64,000 bases of DNA from Sphingopyxis sp. PAMC25046 (GTDB lineage Bacteria > Pseudomonadota > Alphaproteobacteria > Sphingomonadales > Sphingomonadaceae): NCBI RefSeq assembly GCF_004795895.1, contig NZ_CP039250.1, positions 1,612,001 to 1,676,000 on the forward strand, read 5' to 3'. Below are positions 6,605 to 15,528 of the stretch, piece after piece; the first letter of the stretch is position 1, and the number at the start of each line of letters is the position of its first letter. Under the pieces are notes generated by a model, which was given only the letters and a program-made list of their open reading frames with translations, ran no database searches and was not told the DNA's origin. The position numbers and the translations under genes are program-made.

Positions 6605-9052
6605 ATGAAGGCAATGCGTATTTTCCTGGCCGCCGGTTCGGCGATGGGGCTCGTCGTCGCGGCTCCGGCCTTTGCGGCGGAGGAAACCGCGCCCGACAGC
6701 GTCGCGGCCGAAGGCGACATCATCGTCACCGCCCAGCGCCGCGCCGAATCGATGAACGACGTCGGCATGGCGATCCAGGCGGTCGATGCCGAAACGCTCG
6801 AAAATCTGCGCGTGACCGACCTGCGCGACCTGACCGCGGTGGCGCCGAGCTTTACCGTCTCGCAAAGCTATCAGGGGGTTCCGACCTATACGCTGCGCGG
6901 GATCGGCTTCAATACGATCAACCTGTCGTCGACCTCGACGGTGGGTACTTATGTCGACGAGGTCGCCTATGCCTATCCGATCATGAACACCGGCCCGGTG
7001 ATGGACCTCGAGCGCGTCGAGGTGCTGAAGGGGCCGCAAGGCACGCTCTATGGCCGCAACACCACCGCGGGCCTGATCAACTTCATCACCGCCAAGCCGA
7101 CCGACAGCTTCGAGGGCAGCATCAAGGCCGACCTTGGCAATTACCAGACCTGGAATATCGGCGGCCATATCTCGGGCCCGCTTGGCGAAGGCATCGCCGC
7201 GCGCATCGCCTTTCGCAGCGAGAATAGCGACAAGGGCTGGCAGGTCAGTAACACGCGGGGCGAACGGCTGGGCGAGGTCGACAAGCTGGGCATCCGCGGC
7301 TCGCTTGCCATCGACCCTGCGCCGGGGACGCATTTCGACCTGTCGGTGACCTGGTGGCGCAACAGGTCGGATACCGTCGCGGGGCAGGGGATCGGTTTCA
7401 CCCCCGCCACCAACCCCGTCAGCGGCACCAGCAATTCGCGCTTCTTCAATGCGCCGGGGCTCGCCGACTATCTCGGCGCGAATTTCCCGACCAAGGCGAG
7501 CCGGGCCGATTGGGCTCCCGAAGCGTCGCGTTCTGCCGATATCGGCACCGGGCTCGGCCTCGCCGGCCCGCTCGCCGAGGACAATCGTTTCTGGGGCTTG
7601 AAGCTGCGCTGGGATCAGGATCTCGGCGAGACGATGAAGCTCGTCTCGCTCACCAGCTACAATGATTTCAAGCGCAACGCGCTCTCCGACTGGAGCGGTG
7701 CGCCGTTCGAAATCCTGCTCCAGAACACCGTCGGGCGGATCAAGAGCTTCGCGCAGGAACTGCATCTGGAAGGCGAAAGCGGCGCGGTGAACTGGCTCGT
7801 CGGCGCCTATTATGCCAACGACCGGATCATCGACTCCAACCGCACTTTGCTCGGCCAGAATGCCAATGTCGGGCTGATCCGCGGTGCGGGCGTGCCCTTG
7901 CTAGGAACGCCGTTCAATTCGGGCGGCTACACCCCGCTCGAACTTTCGCAGGCTTTCCGCACCTACGAGGATTTCGGCCGTATCCGCACCAAGACATGGA
8001 GCATTTTCGGCAACGCCGATGCCGAACTGACCGACCAGCTCAAGCTGACCGTCGGGGTGCGCTATACCGAGGACAAGCAGCGCTACAACGGCTGCTCGCG
8101 CGACTTCAACGGCAATATGTTGCCCAACGTCAATGTCGTGAACCGCGCGCTCTATTTCCAGACCTATGGCGTGCTCGCCCCCGAAATCGCCGAGGGGCAG
8201 TGCAACACTTTCGATCCCGCGACGGGCACCTTCGGCGAGGTCCAGTCGCTGCTCGACGAAAACAACGTCGCCTGGCGCGCCGCGCTCGACTGGTCGCCGA
8301 ACGACGACACCTTGCTCTACGCCTCGGTCTCGCGCGGCTATAAATCGGGGACGACGCCGATCAACGCGGCGAACCTCGCGCGCCAGAATGCGCCGGTGAC
8401 GCAGGAAAAGCTCACCGCCTATGAAGTGGGCGTGAAGGCGACGCTGGCGGATCGGCTGGTTCAGGCCAATCTTTCGGCCTTCTATTACGATTATCGCGAC
8501 AAGCAGATCAGCACCTATTTCGCCGATCCGATCTACACCGCGCTCTCGCGCCTCGACAATGTGCCCGACAGCGAAGCTTACGGCGTCGAGGGCGAGCTGA
8601 CGATCCGCCCGGCGACGGGGCTGACGCTCGCCGCCAACGCGCTGTGGCTGAAGACGCGGATCAACGATTATGACGGCACCAACGCCGCGGGGCAGCCCGA
8701 GAATTTCGACGGAGCCGAATTCATCTACAGCCCCGAATTCCAGGGCAGTGTGACGATCGCCTATGACACGCCGGTCAGCGATACGCTGAACCTGACCGGC
8801 GCAGTGAGTGCGCGGTACCAGAGCAAGTCGAACACGATCTTCGAGGATCTCGATCTCTACAAGGTCGATGCCTATGGCACGGTCAATGCGAGCCTTGGCC
8901 TCAAACATGAAAGCGGCTGGTCTGTCTCGCTCTGGGCAAAGAACCTGTTCGACAAATATTATTGGTCGGCGGTGGCGAGCAACGCCAATGTCGTCGTGCG
9001 CTTTGCCAACCAGCCGCGAACCTGGGGCCTCTCTGTGGGTTATGACTTCTGA
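6605..9052 (+). CDS. TonB-dependent outer-membrane receptor
   Basis: An 815-residue receptor with a signal peptide (cleavage near AFA-AEE, about residue 25). The TonB-box-like segment DIIVTAQRR follows, then a plug domain (about 45-160) with YTLRGIGF and the LERVEVLKGPQGTLYGRNTTAG signature, then a beta-barrel ending in the terminal Phe of WGLSVGYDF. It would import a large or scarce substrate across the outer membrane using TonB-ExbBD energy. AGGGAGGA sits six bases before the ATG at 6605. A GTG just upstream is too close to that site. The MpaB-type gene follows after 14 bases, so the two are one operon, divergent from the LuxR gene. Substrate unknown. Confidence 0.93.
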   Translation: MKAMRIFLAAGSAMGLVVAAPAFAAEETAPDSVAAEGDIIVTAQRRAESMNDVGMAIQAVDAETLENLRVTDLRDLTAVAPSFTVSQSYQGVPTYTLRGIGFNTINLSSTSTVGTYVDEVAYAYPIMNTGPVMDLERVEVLKGPQGTLYGRNTTAGLINFITAKPTDSFEGSIKADLGNYQTWNIGGHISGPLGEGIAARIAFRSENSDKGWQVSNTRGERLGEVDKLGIRGSLAIDPAPGTHFDLSVTWWRNRSDTVAGQGIGFTPATNPVSGTSNSRFFNAPGLADYLGANFPTKASRADWAPEASRSADIGTGLGLAGPLAEDNRFWGLKLRWDQDLGETMKLVSLTSYNDFKRNALSDWSGAPFEILLQNTVGRIKSFAQELHLEGESGAVNWLVGAYYANDRIIDSNRTLLGQNANVGLIRGAGVPLLGTPFNSGGYTPLELSQAFRTYEDFGRIRTKTWSIFGNADAELTDQLKLTVGVRYTEDKQRYNGCSRDFNGNMLPNVNVVNRALYFQTYGVLAPEIAEGQCNTFDPATGTFGEVQSLLDENNVAWRAALDWSPNDDTLLYASVSRGYKSGTTPINAANLARQNAPVTQEKLTAYEVGVKATLADRLVQANLSAFYYDYRDKQISTYFADPIYTALSRLDNVPDSEAYGVEGELTIRPATGLTLAANALWLKTRINDYDGTNAAGQPENFDGAEFIYSPEFQGSVTIAYDTPVSDTLNLTGAVSARYQSKSNTIFEDLDLYKVDAYGTVNASLGLKHESGWSVSLWAKNLFDKYYWSAVASNANVVVRFANQPRTWGLSVGYDF

Positions 9053-9066
9053 AGGAGCGACAGAGA

Positions 9067-9978
9067 GTGGTGCGTGCGCCGATGCAGGACGATTATCTGG
9101 GGACGGCGATCGATTTCGCCGCGCCCCCCGGCGAACCCGCGCTGCTCGCGCCCGACAGCGTCCAGTGGCGCGTCTACAAGAATCCGATCGCGCTCGGCAT
9201 CGGCGGCATCGCGGCGGTGCTGCTCGAATTCGCCGAGCCGCGCATCCGGTCGGGGGTGTGGGATCATTCGACCTACAAGGCCGACCCGATCGGGCGTTCG
9301 CGCCGCACGGGTCTCGTCGCGATGCTCGCCTGTTACGGTCCCGCGAGCGTGGCGAAGGAGGTGATCGGCAAGGTCAACCGCATGCACGGCAAGGTGAAGG
9401 GCGAAACGCCGGCGGGCGACAGATATCGCGCGATGGATCCGGTGCTGCTCGACTGGGTTGCCGCGACCGCCTCCTATGGCTTCCTGATGGCCTATGACCG
9501 TTTCGTCCGGCCCGTCAGCGACGCCGACAAGGATCGCTTCATGTCCGATGGCGACACGATCGGTCGCGAGTTCGGGGCGCGGCGCACGCCGCCGACGGTG
9601 GCGGCTTTCATGGACATGATGGCCGAGCTCGAACCGCGCTTCGAGCCGCATCCGATCATCTTCGAATTCCTCGATATTATCCAGTCGGGCCGCGCGGCAC
9701 CGGGCGTGCCGCGCTTCCTGCACCGCGCCATCGCGCGGGCGTCGGTGTCGCTGCTGCCCGATCATATTCGCCGCAAGCTCGAACTCGGCCCGCGCTATGA
9801 CCTGACGCGGCTCGACCGCACCGCGCTGCGCATCGCCGGCCGGCTCGCCGACCGCCATGTCGATCGCGCGGCGCCGCATTGCCAGGCGAGCGTCCGCCTC
9901 GGCCTGCCGCATGATTTCCTGTTCAAATCGCCGGCCGAACAGCGGCGGTTGCTCGCTGCGCTCCCGCTCGCCGCCTAG
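9067..9978 (+). CDS. Oxygenase MpaB family protein (DUF2236)
   Basis: A 303-residue protein of the MpaB / rubber-oxygenase catalytic domain family, heme-dependent oxygenases thought to cleave or oxidise hydrophobic substrates. Visible family features are WRVYKNPIALGIGGIAAVLLEFAEP (near the N-terminus, the membrane-facing helix), RSRRTGLVAMLACYGP, and VNRMHGKVKG with its conserved His. No signal peptide is obvious. The start is a GTG at 9067 with AAGGAG 8-9 bases upstream. It follows a TonB receptor gene by 14 bases, suggesting that the receptor delivers the substrate or that both respond to LuxR. Its 3' end overlaps the convergent deacylase gene by 4 bases. Substrate unknown. Confidence 0.85.
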   Translation: MVRAPMQDDYLGTAIDFAAPPGEPALLAPDSVQWRVYKNPIALGIGGIAAVLLEFAEPRIRSGVWDHSTYKADPIGRSRRTGLVAMLACYGPASVAKEVIGKVNRMHGKVKGETPAGDRYRAMDPVLLDWVAATASYGFLMAYDRFVRPVSDADKDRFMSDGDTIGREFGARRTPPTVAAFMDMMAELEPRFEPHPIIFEFLDIIQSGRAAPGVPRFLHRAIARASVSLLPDHIRRKLELGPRYDLTRLDRTALRIAGRLADRHVDRAAPHCQASVRLGLPHDFLFKSPAEQRRLLAALPLAA

Positions 9979-11672
9979 GAACAGCGGTTGAAGCCGGCGC
10001 CGCGCACCGCACGCCCCGGCGTCGCGCCGCTATGCTCGCCGTTCCGCAGCACCGCTACGCCGTTGACGAACACGTCGCGCACCCCGACCGAATATTGGTG
10101 CGGCTTCTCGAAGGTCGAGCGGTCGCCGATCGTCGCCGGATCGAAGACGACGACATCGGCATAATAGCCGGGCTTCAGCGCGCCGCGATCGTTGATGCCC
10201 AAATTGGTCGCGGGCAGGGTGGTGAGCCGGTACACCGCCTGTTCGAGCGGGATCAGCTTTTCGTCGCGGACATAACGGCCGAGCAGCCGCGCGAAATTGC
10301 CGTAGGTGCGCGGGTGTGCGCCCGATTTCAGGAAAACGCCCTCGGGCGCTTGCGACGCGGCGTCGGAGCCGAAGCTCATCCATGGGAGCCGGATCTGTTT
10401 CCGCACATTGTCCTCGGACATCAGGAAATAGACGGTGCCGACGCGCGAGCCATCCTCGACGACGAGGTCCATCGCCGTCTCTTCGGGCGACTTGCCGCGC
10501 ATCTTCGCAACCTCGGCGAGCGTCTTGCCGGTTAGCGGCTTGAGCGCGTCATTCTTGAAGCCAGAGAGGATCATCTTGTCGGCGCCCGCGCCGAAATAGA
10601 GATTTTCCCAGTCGCTACCGGGCTTCTTCATCTCCTCGGCAACGCGCGCGCGGATCGCCGGGTCCTTCAGCCGCTCGATCCATTGTTCGAGCCCGCCCGC
10701 CTGGACCCATGTCGGCATCGCCGCGTCGAGGCCCGTCGCGCCCGCCGTATAGGTGTACATGTCGGTGGTGATGCGCAGCCCCGCGGTGCGCGCATCCTCG
10801 ATCTTCTTCACGATCGTGTCGAGCTTGCCCCAGTTGCTGCGCCCCGCCATTTTCAGATGATAGATTTCCGCGGGCGCGCCCGATCGGCGCGAAATCTCGA
10901 TCAGCTCGTCGACGGCCTCCTCGATCCGGTCGCCCTCGGAGCGCATGTGGCTGATATACATGCCGCCGCATTTCGCGGCCTCGCTCGTCAGCGCGACGAG
11001 CTCGTCGGTCTCGGCATAGGAACCGGGGGCATAGATGATCGAGCTGCCGACCCCCATCGCGCCCTCGTTCATCGCCTGCTTCACCAGCGCGCGCATCCGG
11101 CCGAGTTGCTCGGAATTCGGATCGACGTCGCCTTCGCCCAGTTCATGGACGCGCACCGTCGCGGCGCCGACGAAGCTCGCGACATTGGTCGATATGCCGC
11201 GCTTTTCGAGCCAGCCGAAATAGTCGCCGAGGCTCGTCCACTCGATCGGATATTTGATGTCGCCCTGTCGCTCGGTCTCCTGGCGCTTCATCGTGGCATT
11301 CATCGGCCCCATCGACCAGCCTTCACCCATCACCTCGAGCGTGACGCCCTGCCTGATGTCGCTCTGGCTTTTCGGATCGGCGATCAGCGATTCGGTCGCC
11401 CAGCTCAGCATGTTGATAAAGCCCGGCGCGACCGCCATGCCCTTCGCCGCGACCTCCTTCGTCGCCGTGCCTTCGACCTTGCCGACCGCGACGATGCGAT
11501 CGTCCTTGATCGCGACGTCGCCGACGACGGGCGGCTTGCCCGACCCGTCGTAGATGGTGCCGCCACGGATGATCAGGTCATAGGCCGGCGCCTGTGCGGC
11601 GATCGGCCCCGCGACCAGCATCGAGCTGCACAGCAGCAAAAGCGAGGGTGCGAAGCGCCGGGGCGTTGCCAT
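9975..11672 (-). CDS. N-acyl-D-amino-acid deacylase family protein with altered metal site
   Basis: A 565-residue amidohydrolase with a signal peptide (LLLLCSSMLVAGPIAAQ, residues 10-27), hence periplasmic. The family removes N-acyl groups from D-amino acids with zinc. The beta1 metal motif, normally GFIDxHxH, reads GFINMLSW (residues 84-91), so both His are gone. The bridging-Cys motif GNCG reads GEGW (116-119). The second-site His residues appear kept: His242 in YISHMRSEG and His272 in EIYHLK, and a GSDA Asp near the C-terminal third. It may work with one metal or have a changed activity. It lies 22 bases downstream of the XRE-cupin regulator on the same strand; GGAGA precedes the ATG. Confidence 0.85.
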   Translation of the reverse strand: MATPRRFAPSLLLLCSSMLVAGPIAAQAPAYDLIIRGGTIYDGSGKPPVVGDVAIKDDRIVAVGKVEGTATKEVAAKGMAVAPGFINMLSWATESLIADPKSQSDIRQGVTLEVMGEGWSMGPMNATMKRQETERQGDIKYPIEWTSLGDYFGWLEKRGISTNVASFVGAATVRVHELGEGDVDPNSEQLGRMRALVKQAMNEGAMGVGSSIIYAPGSYAETDELVALTSEAAKCGGMYISHMRSEGDRIEEAVDELIEISRRSGAPAEIYHLKMAGRSNWGKLDTIVKKIEDARTAGLRITTDMYTYTAGATGLDAAMPTWVQAGGLEQWIERLKDPAIRARVAEEMKKPGSDWENLYFGAGADKMILSGFKNDALKPLTGKTLAEVAKMRGKSPEETAMDLVVEDGSRVGTVYFLMSEDNVRKQIRLPWMSFGSDAASQAPEGVFLKSGAHPRTYGNFARLLGRYVRDEKLIPLEQAVYRLTTLPATNLGINDRGALKPGYYADVVVFDPATIGDRSTFEKPHQYSVGVRDVFVNGVAVLRNGEHSGATPGRAVRGAGFNRCS

Positions 11673-11694
11673 TTATGTCTCCATTTTCGGTGGG

Positions 11695-12330
11695 TTATCC
11701 GTGAAGGCTCATCAAGCTGTCCATCAACCCGTCGTCGGCGCTCGAGCAGACGCCAAGGACGAGGGCTTCGTCATACCCGTCGGCGACGACATAGGCGTGG
11801 CCCATCGACGAATCGATATAGATGCCCTGGCCGACGTCGAGCGTGACGGGATCGTAGAATTCGCTGTGCACTTCGATCCGCCCTTCGAGGACATAGATGA
11901 ATTCCTCGCCCTGATGGTGGACGAGCTCGCCGAACTCGCTCGCGCTGTGGGCGCGGATGCGCGTCAGGATCGGGATCATCCGTTTCTGGCGCAGGTCGGT
12001 GCAGAGGTAATGATAATCGTAATTGTCGGTGGTGACGCGCGCGGCGCGATCGATCGCGGCGATGCTGCGGCGTCCGGTGACGCGCGGCGCGGCCTCTTCC
12101 TCGTCCTCGGCGAACAGGTCCGACATGCGAATCTTGAGTCGCTGGCTCAGTTGCTGGAGCTTGTCATAGCTCAGCGTCAGCCGGTCATGCTCGACCTTCG
12201 ACAGCGTCGAAACCGGAATGCCCGACTTCGCGCTCATTTCCTTGAGCGTCCAGCCGTTTCGCGCGCGAATGCCCTTCATCACCGTGCCGAGCGTCGGCGG
12301 GGTTGCACGGTCCGCCATCAATTTTTCCAT
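11695..12330 (-). CDS. XRE-family HTH regulator with C-terminal cupin sensor domain
   Basis: A 211-residue regulator: HTH at about residues 16-70 (IRARNGWTLKEMSAKSGIPVSTLSKVEHDR), linker, then a cupin at about 125-200 with HHQGEEFIYVLEGRIEVH and DSSMGHAYV. XRE-cupin proteins usually sense a small amine or amino-acid-derived ligand in the cupin. It faces the serine hydrolase gene across 129 bp and is followed by the deacylase gene, so it probably controls the whole D-amino-acid island and itself. Two starts are possible, 12330 and 12318; neither has a strong ribosome-binding site, and 12330 is kept. DgcR-type control of D-glutamate catabolism is a functional parallel, not a demonstrated identity. 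Confidence 0.88.
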   Translation of the reverse strand: MEKLMADRATPPTLGTVMKGIRARNGWTLKEMSAKSGIPVSTLSKVEHDRLTLSYDKLQQLSQRLKIRMSDLFAEDEEEAAPRVTGRRSIAAIDRAARVTTDNYDYHYLCTDLRQKRMIPILTRIRAHSASEFGELVHHQGEEFIYVLEGRIEVHSEFYDPVTLDVGQGIYIDSSMGHAYVVADGYDEALVLGVCSSADDGLMDSLMSLHG

Positions 12331-12337
12331 TCCATAT

Positions 12338-12366
12338 TTGACAATTTTCTAATCAGGATCATTATG
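12338..12366 (+). promoter_or_regulatory. Promoter P1 of the serine hydrolase-dgcA unit
   Basis: TTGACA (12338-12343), a 17-base spacer and ATTATG (12361-12366) form a good sigma-70 promoter about 95 bases before the gene. The first 21 bases match promoter P2 at 15468 in 19 positions, including the spacer core TTTTCTAATCAGGA. Spacer conservation is not required by sigma-70, so it marks a shared operator, most likely for the XRE-cupin protein encoded just to the left. Confidence 0.65.
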
Positions 12367-12459
12367 TCCCTATTGGGTCAACAACTGTTGGTCCCTTGGT
12401 AAGGGGTCGCGCGGCTTGCCGCAAGGTGTGACAGGCGCGCCAGACAAAAGGGGAAAGCG

Positions 12460-14439
12460 ATGCGTTTCATCCGCAAGGCGATGATCGGGCTGGCGGCCTT
12501 TGCCGCGCTGCCGCTCGCGGCGCAGGGGCCGGTGCCCGCGCCCGCCGTGAAGAAGGCCGAGGCGACTGCGCCGGTTGCCAAGACGGCTGCGGCGCCGGTC
12601 GCGCTCGACCCCAAGGATCTCGAAGCGTGGATGGACGGCTATCTGCCCTACGCCCTCGAACGCGGGCGCATTCCGGGCGCGGTCGTCGTCGTCGTGCGCG
12701 GCGGCGAGGTCGTGCTTCAGAAGGGCTATGGCTATTCGGATGTCGCCAAGCGTGCGCCCGTCCTGCCCGAGACGACGCTTTTCCGCCCGGGCTCGGTGTC
12801 GAAGCTGCTGACCTGGACCGCGGTGATGCAACAGGTCGAGGCCGGCAAGATCGACCTCGACAAGGACGTCAACGCCTATCTCGATTTCAAGATTCCGCCC
12901 TATGAGGGCAAGCCGGTGACGATGCGCAACATCATGACGCACACCGCGGGCTTCGAGGAATCGGTGCGCCACCTGATCAGCAGCGATCCGAAGGCGGTGA
13001 TGACGCTGAAGAAGCAGATGCCGCTCGCGCTGCCCGAGCGCGTCTTCGCGCCCGGCACGACCCCGGCCTATTCCAACTATGCTACCGCGCTCGCGGGCTA
13101 TATCGTCGAGCGCGTCAGCGGCGAGCCGTTCGACAATTATATCGAAAACCACATCTTCCAGCCGCTCGGCATGACGCATTCGTCGTTCCGCCAGCCGCTT
13201 CCCGCGCGCCTCGTGCCGCATATGTCGAAGGGCTATCCCGACATCACGCAAAAGCCCGAGCCGTTCGAAATGGTGATCCCAGCGCCCGCGGGCAGCCTGT
13301 CGTCGAGCGGCGCCGACATGGCGAAGTTCATGATTGCGCACCTCAATGACGGCGCGGGGCTGATGAAGCCCGAAACCGCGAAGATGATGCACGATTTCAA
13401 GGCCCCCGGCGTCGGCCCGCTTAACAGCATGGCGCTCGGCTTTTATGAACAATGGGTCAACGGCCACCGCGCGATCGCGCATGGCGGCGACACCGTCTGG
13501 TTCCACTCCTACCTCTGGCTGTTCCCCGACGCCGATACCGGCGTTTTCGTATCGATGAACAGCGCGGGCAAGGACGGCGCGGCGGGAGCGGTGCGCAGCG
13601 CGCTGTTCCACAAATTCGCCGATCGCTACCTGCCGGGTCCGGCCGAAAAGCCGGCGCAGGTCGATGCCAAGACGGCGCGTGAGCATGCGCAGATGATGGT
13701 CGGCAATTATATCAGCAGCCGCGGCAGCTTCACCAATTTCATGAGCCTGTTCGGCCTGCTCGGGCAGGCGTCGATCGGCTTGACCGAGGACGGAAAGATC
13801 ACGCTCCCCGCGCTCGACGGACTCGGCGCGGGCGCGCGCGACTGGGTCGAGGTCGAACCGTTCGTGTGGCGCGACACCGGCACGGGCGAACGTCTTGCGG
13901 CCGAGGTCAAGGACGGGCGCGTCGTGCGCTGGAGCATCGACGCCGGATCGCCCTTCATGGTGTTCGAACCCGCGCCCGCCGGCGTCAATGCTGCATGGCT
14001 CAATCCCGCGCTGATCCTCGCCTTCGGCATCATCCTGCTCGCGGCGCTGGCATGGCCGGTGCGTGCGCTGGTGCGGCGCAGCTTCAAGGCCGAGTTCGCG
14101 CTTCAGGACAAGTCGCTCCGCGCCTATCGCCTGTCGCGTGTCTTCGCTTGGCTCGCGCTCGGCGCGCTCGCCGGATGGATCGGGCTGATCGCCGCTTTCT
14201 CAGCCGACATCGGCAGCATCGGCGGTCCGCTCGACTGGCTTATCCACCTGCTGCGCATCCTGACCCCGCTCGCCGCCTTCGGTCTGCTGGCGACAGCGGC
14301 GTGGCATCTCTGGCTCAGCATCAAGGGCAAGCAGAAGTGGACGATGAAGCTCGGCGCGGTGCTGCTGATCCTCGCCGCGCTCGTACTCGTCTGGGTGACG
14401 CTCGTCTTCCACCTCTATGGCTTCGGGATGGTCTATTGA
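12460..14439 (+). CDS. Serine hydrolase (beta-lactamase/PBP-like) with C-terminal membrane segments
   Basis: A 659-residue protein with a signal peptide (residues 1-21) and a class C beta-lactamase / D-aminopeptidase-type domain. The catalytic triad motifs are visible: SVSK at 112-115, YSN at 204-206 and HGG at 341-343. After the catalytic domain a small beta domain (about 400-505) leads into about four or five hydrophobic helices (about 515-655), so the enzyme is anchored in the inner membrane facing the periplasm. Relatives act on D-residue peptides or esters; together with dgcA and dgcN, cleavage of D-amino-acid peptides is the likely role. Its stop overlaps the dgcA ATG by one base, so the two are translationally coupled. 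Promoter P1 is upstream. Confidence 0.87.
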   Translation: MRFIRKAMIGLAAFAALPLAAQGPVPAPAVKKAEATAPVAKTAAAPVALDPKDLEAWMDGYLPYALERGRIPGAVVVVVRGGEVVLQKGYGYSDVAKRAPVLPETTLFRPGSVSKLLTWTAVMQQVEAGKIDLDKDVNAYLDFKIPPYEGKPVTMRNIMTHTAGFEESVRHLISSDPKAVMTLKKQMPLALPERVFAPGTTPAYSNYATALAGYIVERVSGEPFDNYIENHIFQPLGMTHSSFRQPLPARLVPHMSKGYPDITQKPEPFEMVIPAPAGSLSSSGADMAKFMIAHLNDGAGLMKPETAKMMHDFKAPGVGPLNSMALGFYEQWVNGHRAIAHGGDTVWFHSYLWLFPDADTGVFVSMNSAGKDGAAGAVRSALFHKFADRYLPGPAEKPAQVDAKTAREHAQMMVGNYISSRGSFTNFMSLFGLLGQASIGLTEDGKITLPALDGLGAGARDWVEVEPFVWRDTGTGERLAAEVKDGRVVRWSIDAGSPFMVFEPAPAGVNAAWLNPALILAFGIILLAALAWPVRALVRRSFKAEFALQDKSLRAYRLSRVFAWLALGALAGWIGLIAAFSADIGSIGGPLDWLIHLLRILTPLAAFGLLATAAWHLWLSIKGKQKWTMKLGAVLLILAALVLVWVTLVFHLYGFGMVY

Positions 14440-15446
14440 TGGCGACGCAGCAGGCCTCGAAATTGACGCTCGACCTTCGGGTCGAGCGTTTTCCCTATCA
14501 TCAGCCCTTCCGCATCTCCGGCCACGTCTTCACCGAAACCGCGCTGCTCGTCGCCGAGATATCCGACGGCACACATGTCGGGCGCGGCGAAGGAGCCGGG
14601 GTCTATTATCTCGGGGACGACATCGACCATATGCTGGCCGAAGCGGCACGGGTTCGCGATGACATCGAGCGCGGCGCAACGCGCGAGGAATTGCAGAAAC
14701 TGCTGCCGCCCGGCGGCGCGCGCAACGCGCTCGATTGCGCTTTCTGGGATCTGGAAGCGAAGCAGGCGGGACGTCCCGTGTGGGCGCTCGCGGGGCTTGA
14801 GCAGCCCAGGGCTCTGCGCTCGACCTTGACGCTCGGGGCGGACAGCGCCGAGAATATGGCGAAGGCCGCGTTAGCGATCGACCCGGAGGCGCCGATCAAG
14901 GTCAAGCTGACGGGCGACCTTGCTGACGATATCGCGCGCATCGAAGCGATCCGCACCGCACGCCCCGACGCGTGGATCGGCGTCGACGCCAATCAGGGCT
15001 ACGACGTCCGCACGCTCGCCGACCTGCTCCCGGTGCTCGTCTCGGCGCGCGTCGCGCAGCTCGAACAGCCGCTAAGGCGCGGACGCGAGGCCGACCTCGA
15101 CGGGCTGAAACGGCCGCTGCCCTTCGCCGCGGACGAAAGCGCGCTCTCGTTCGTCGATACCGCCGCGCTCGTCGGGCGCTTCGACATCGTCAACATCAAG
15201 CTCGATAAATGCGGTGGCCTGACCGAAGGGCTCGCGATCGCGCGGCAGGCGAAAAAGCTCGGGCTCGATGTGATGGTCGGCAACATGATGGGGACCAGCC
15301 TGTCGATGGCGCCGTCCTATCTGGTCGGCCAGCTCTGCGACATCGTCGATCTCGACGGGCCGACGTTCCTCGCGCGCGATCGGGTTCCCGGCGTCGAATA
15401 TCGGGGCGGGATGATCCATTGTCCGGCAGAAATTTGGGGTTCGTGA
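14439..15446 (+). CDS. dgcA: N-acetyl-D-glutamate racemase DgcA (dipeptide epimerase family)
   Basis: A 335-residue enolase-superfamily enzyme of the muconate-lactonizing/dipeptide-epimerase group. The catalytic layout is complete: K154-V-K156 on one face, metal ligands Asp183 (GVDANQGY), Glu209 (QLEQP) and Asp232 (FAADES), and Lys254 (NIKLDKCGG) on the other. In known pathways DgcA racemises N-acetyl-D-glutamate to N-acetyl-L-glutamate, after DgcN has acetylated D-glutamate; the close relative YcjG epimerises L-Ala-D/L-Glu. The DgcN gene four kilobases downstream makes the DgcA reading better than L-Ala-D/L-Glu epimerase, but the latter cannot be excluded. No signal peptide, so cytoplasmic. 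Confidence 0.82.
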   Translation: MATQQASKLTLDLRVERFPYHQPFRISGHVFTETALLVAEISDGTHVGRGEGAGVYYLGDDIDHMLAEAARVRDDIERGATREELQKLLPPGGARNALDCAFWDLEAKQAGRPVWALAGLEQPRALRSTLTLGADSAENMAKAALAIDPEAPIKVKLTGDLADDIARIEAIRTARPDAWIGVDANQGYDVRTLADLLPVLVSARVAQLEQPLRRGREADLDGLKRPLPFAADESALSFVDTAALVGRFDIVNIKLDKCGGLTEGLAIARQAKKLGLDVMVGNMMGTSLSMAPSYLVGQLCDIVDLDGPTFLARDRVPGVEYRGGMIHCPAEIWGS

Positions 15447-15467
15447 CAAATTGATGTCCTAAACGGG

Positions 15468-15496
15468 TTGACAATTTTCTGATTAGGACAATAGTC
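15468..15496 (+). promoter_or_regulatory. Promoter P2 of the dipeptidase-TonB-dgcN operon
   Basis: TTGACA (15468-15473), 17-base spacer, ATAGTC at the -10 position. The first 21 bases match P1 at 12338 in 19 positions. The 8-bp inverted pair TGTCCTAA (15455-15462) and TTAGGACA (15483-15490) brackets the -35 region, a likely operator. It drives the gene starting 32 bases downstream. Confidence 0.65.
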
Positions 15497-15528
15497 TTTG
15501 AATTGAGATTTCATTGAGGGAGGCTGGA

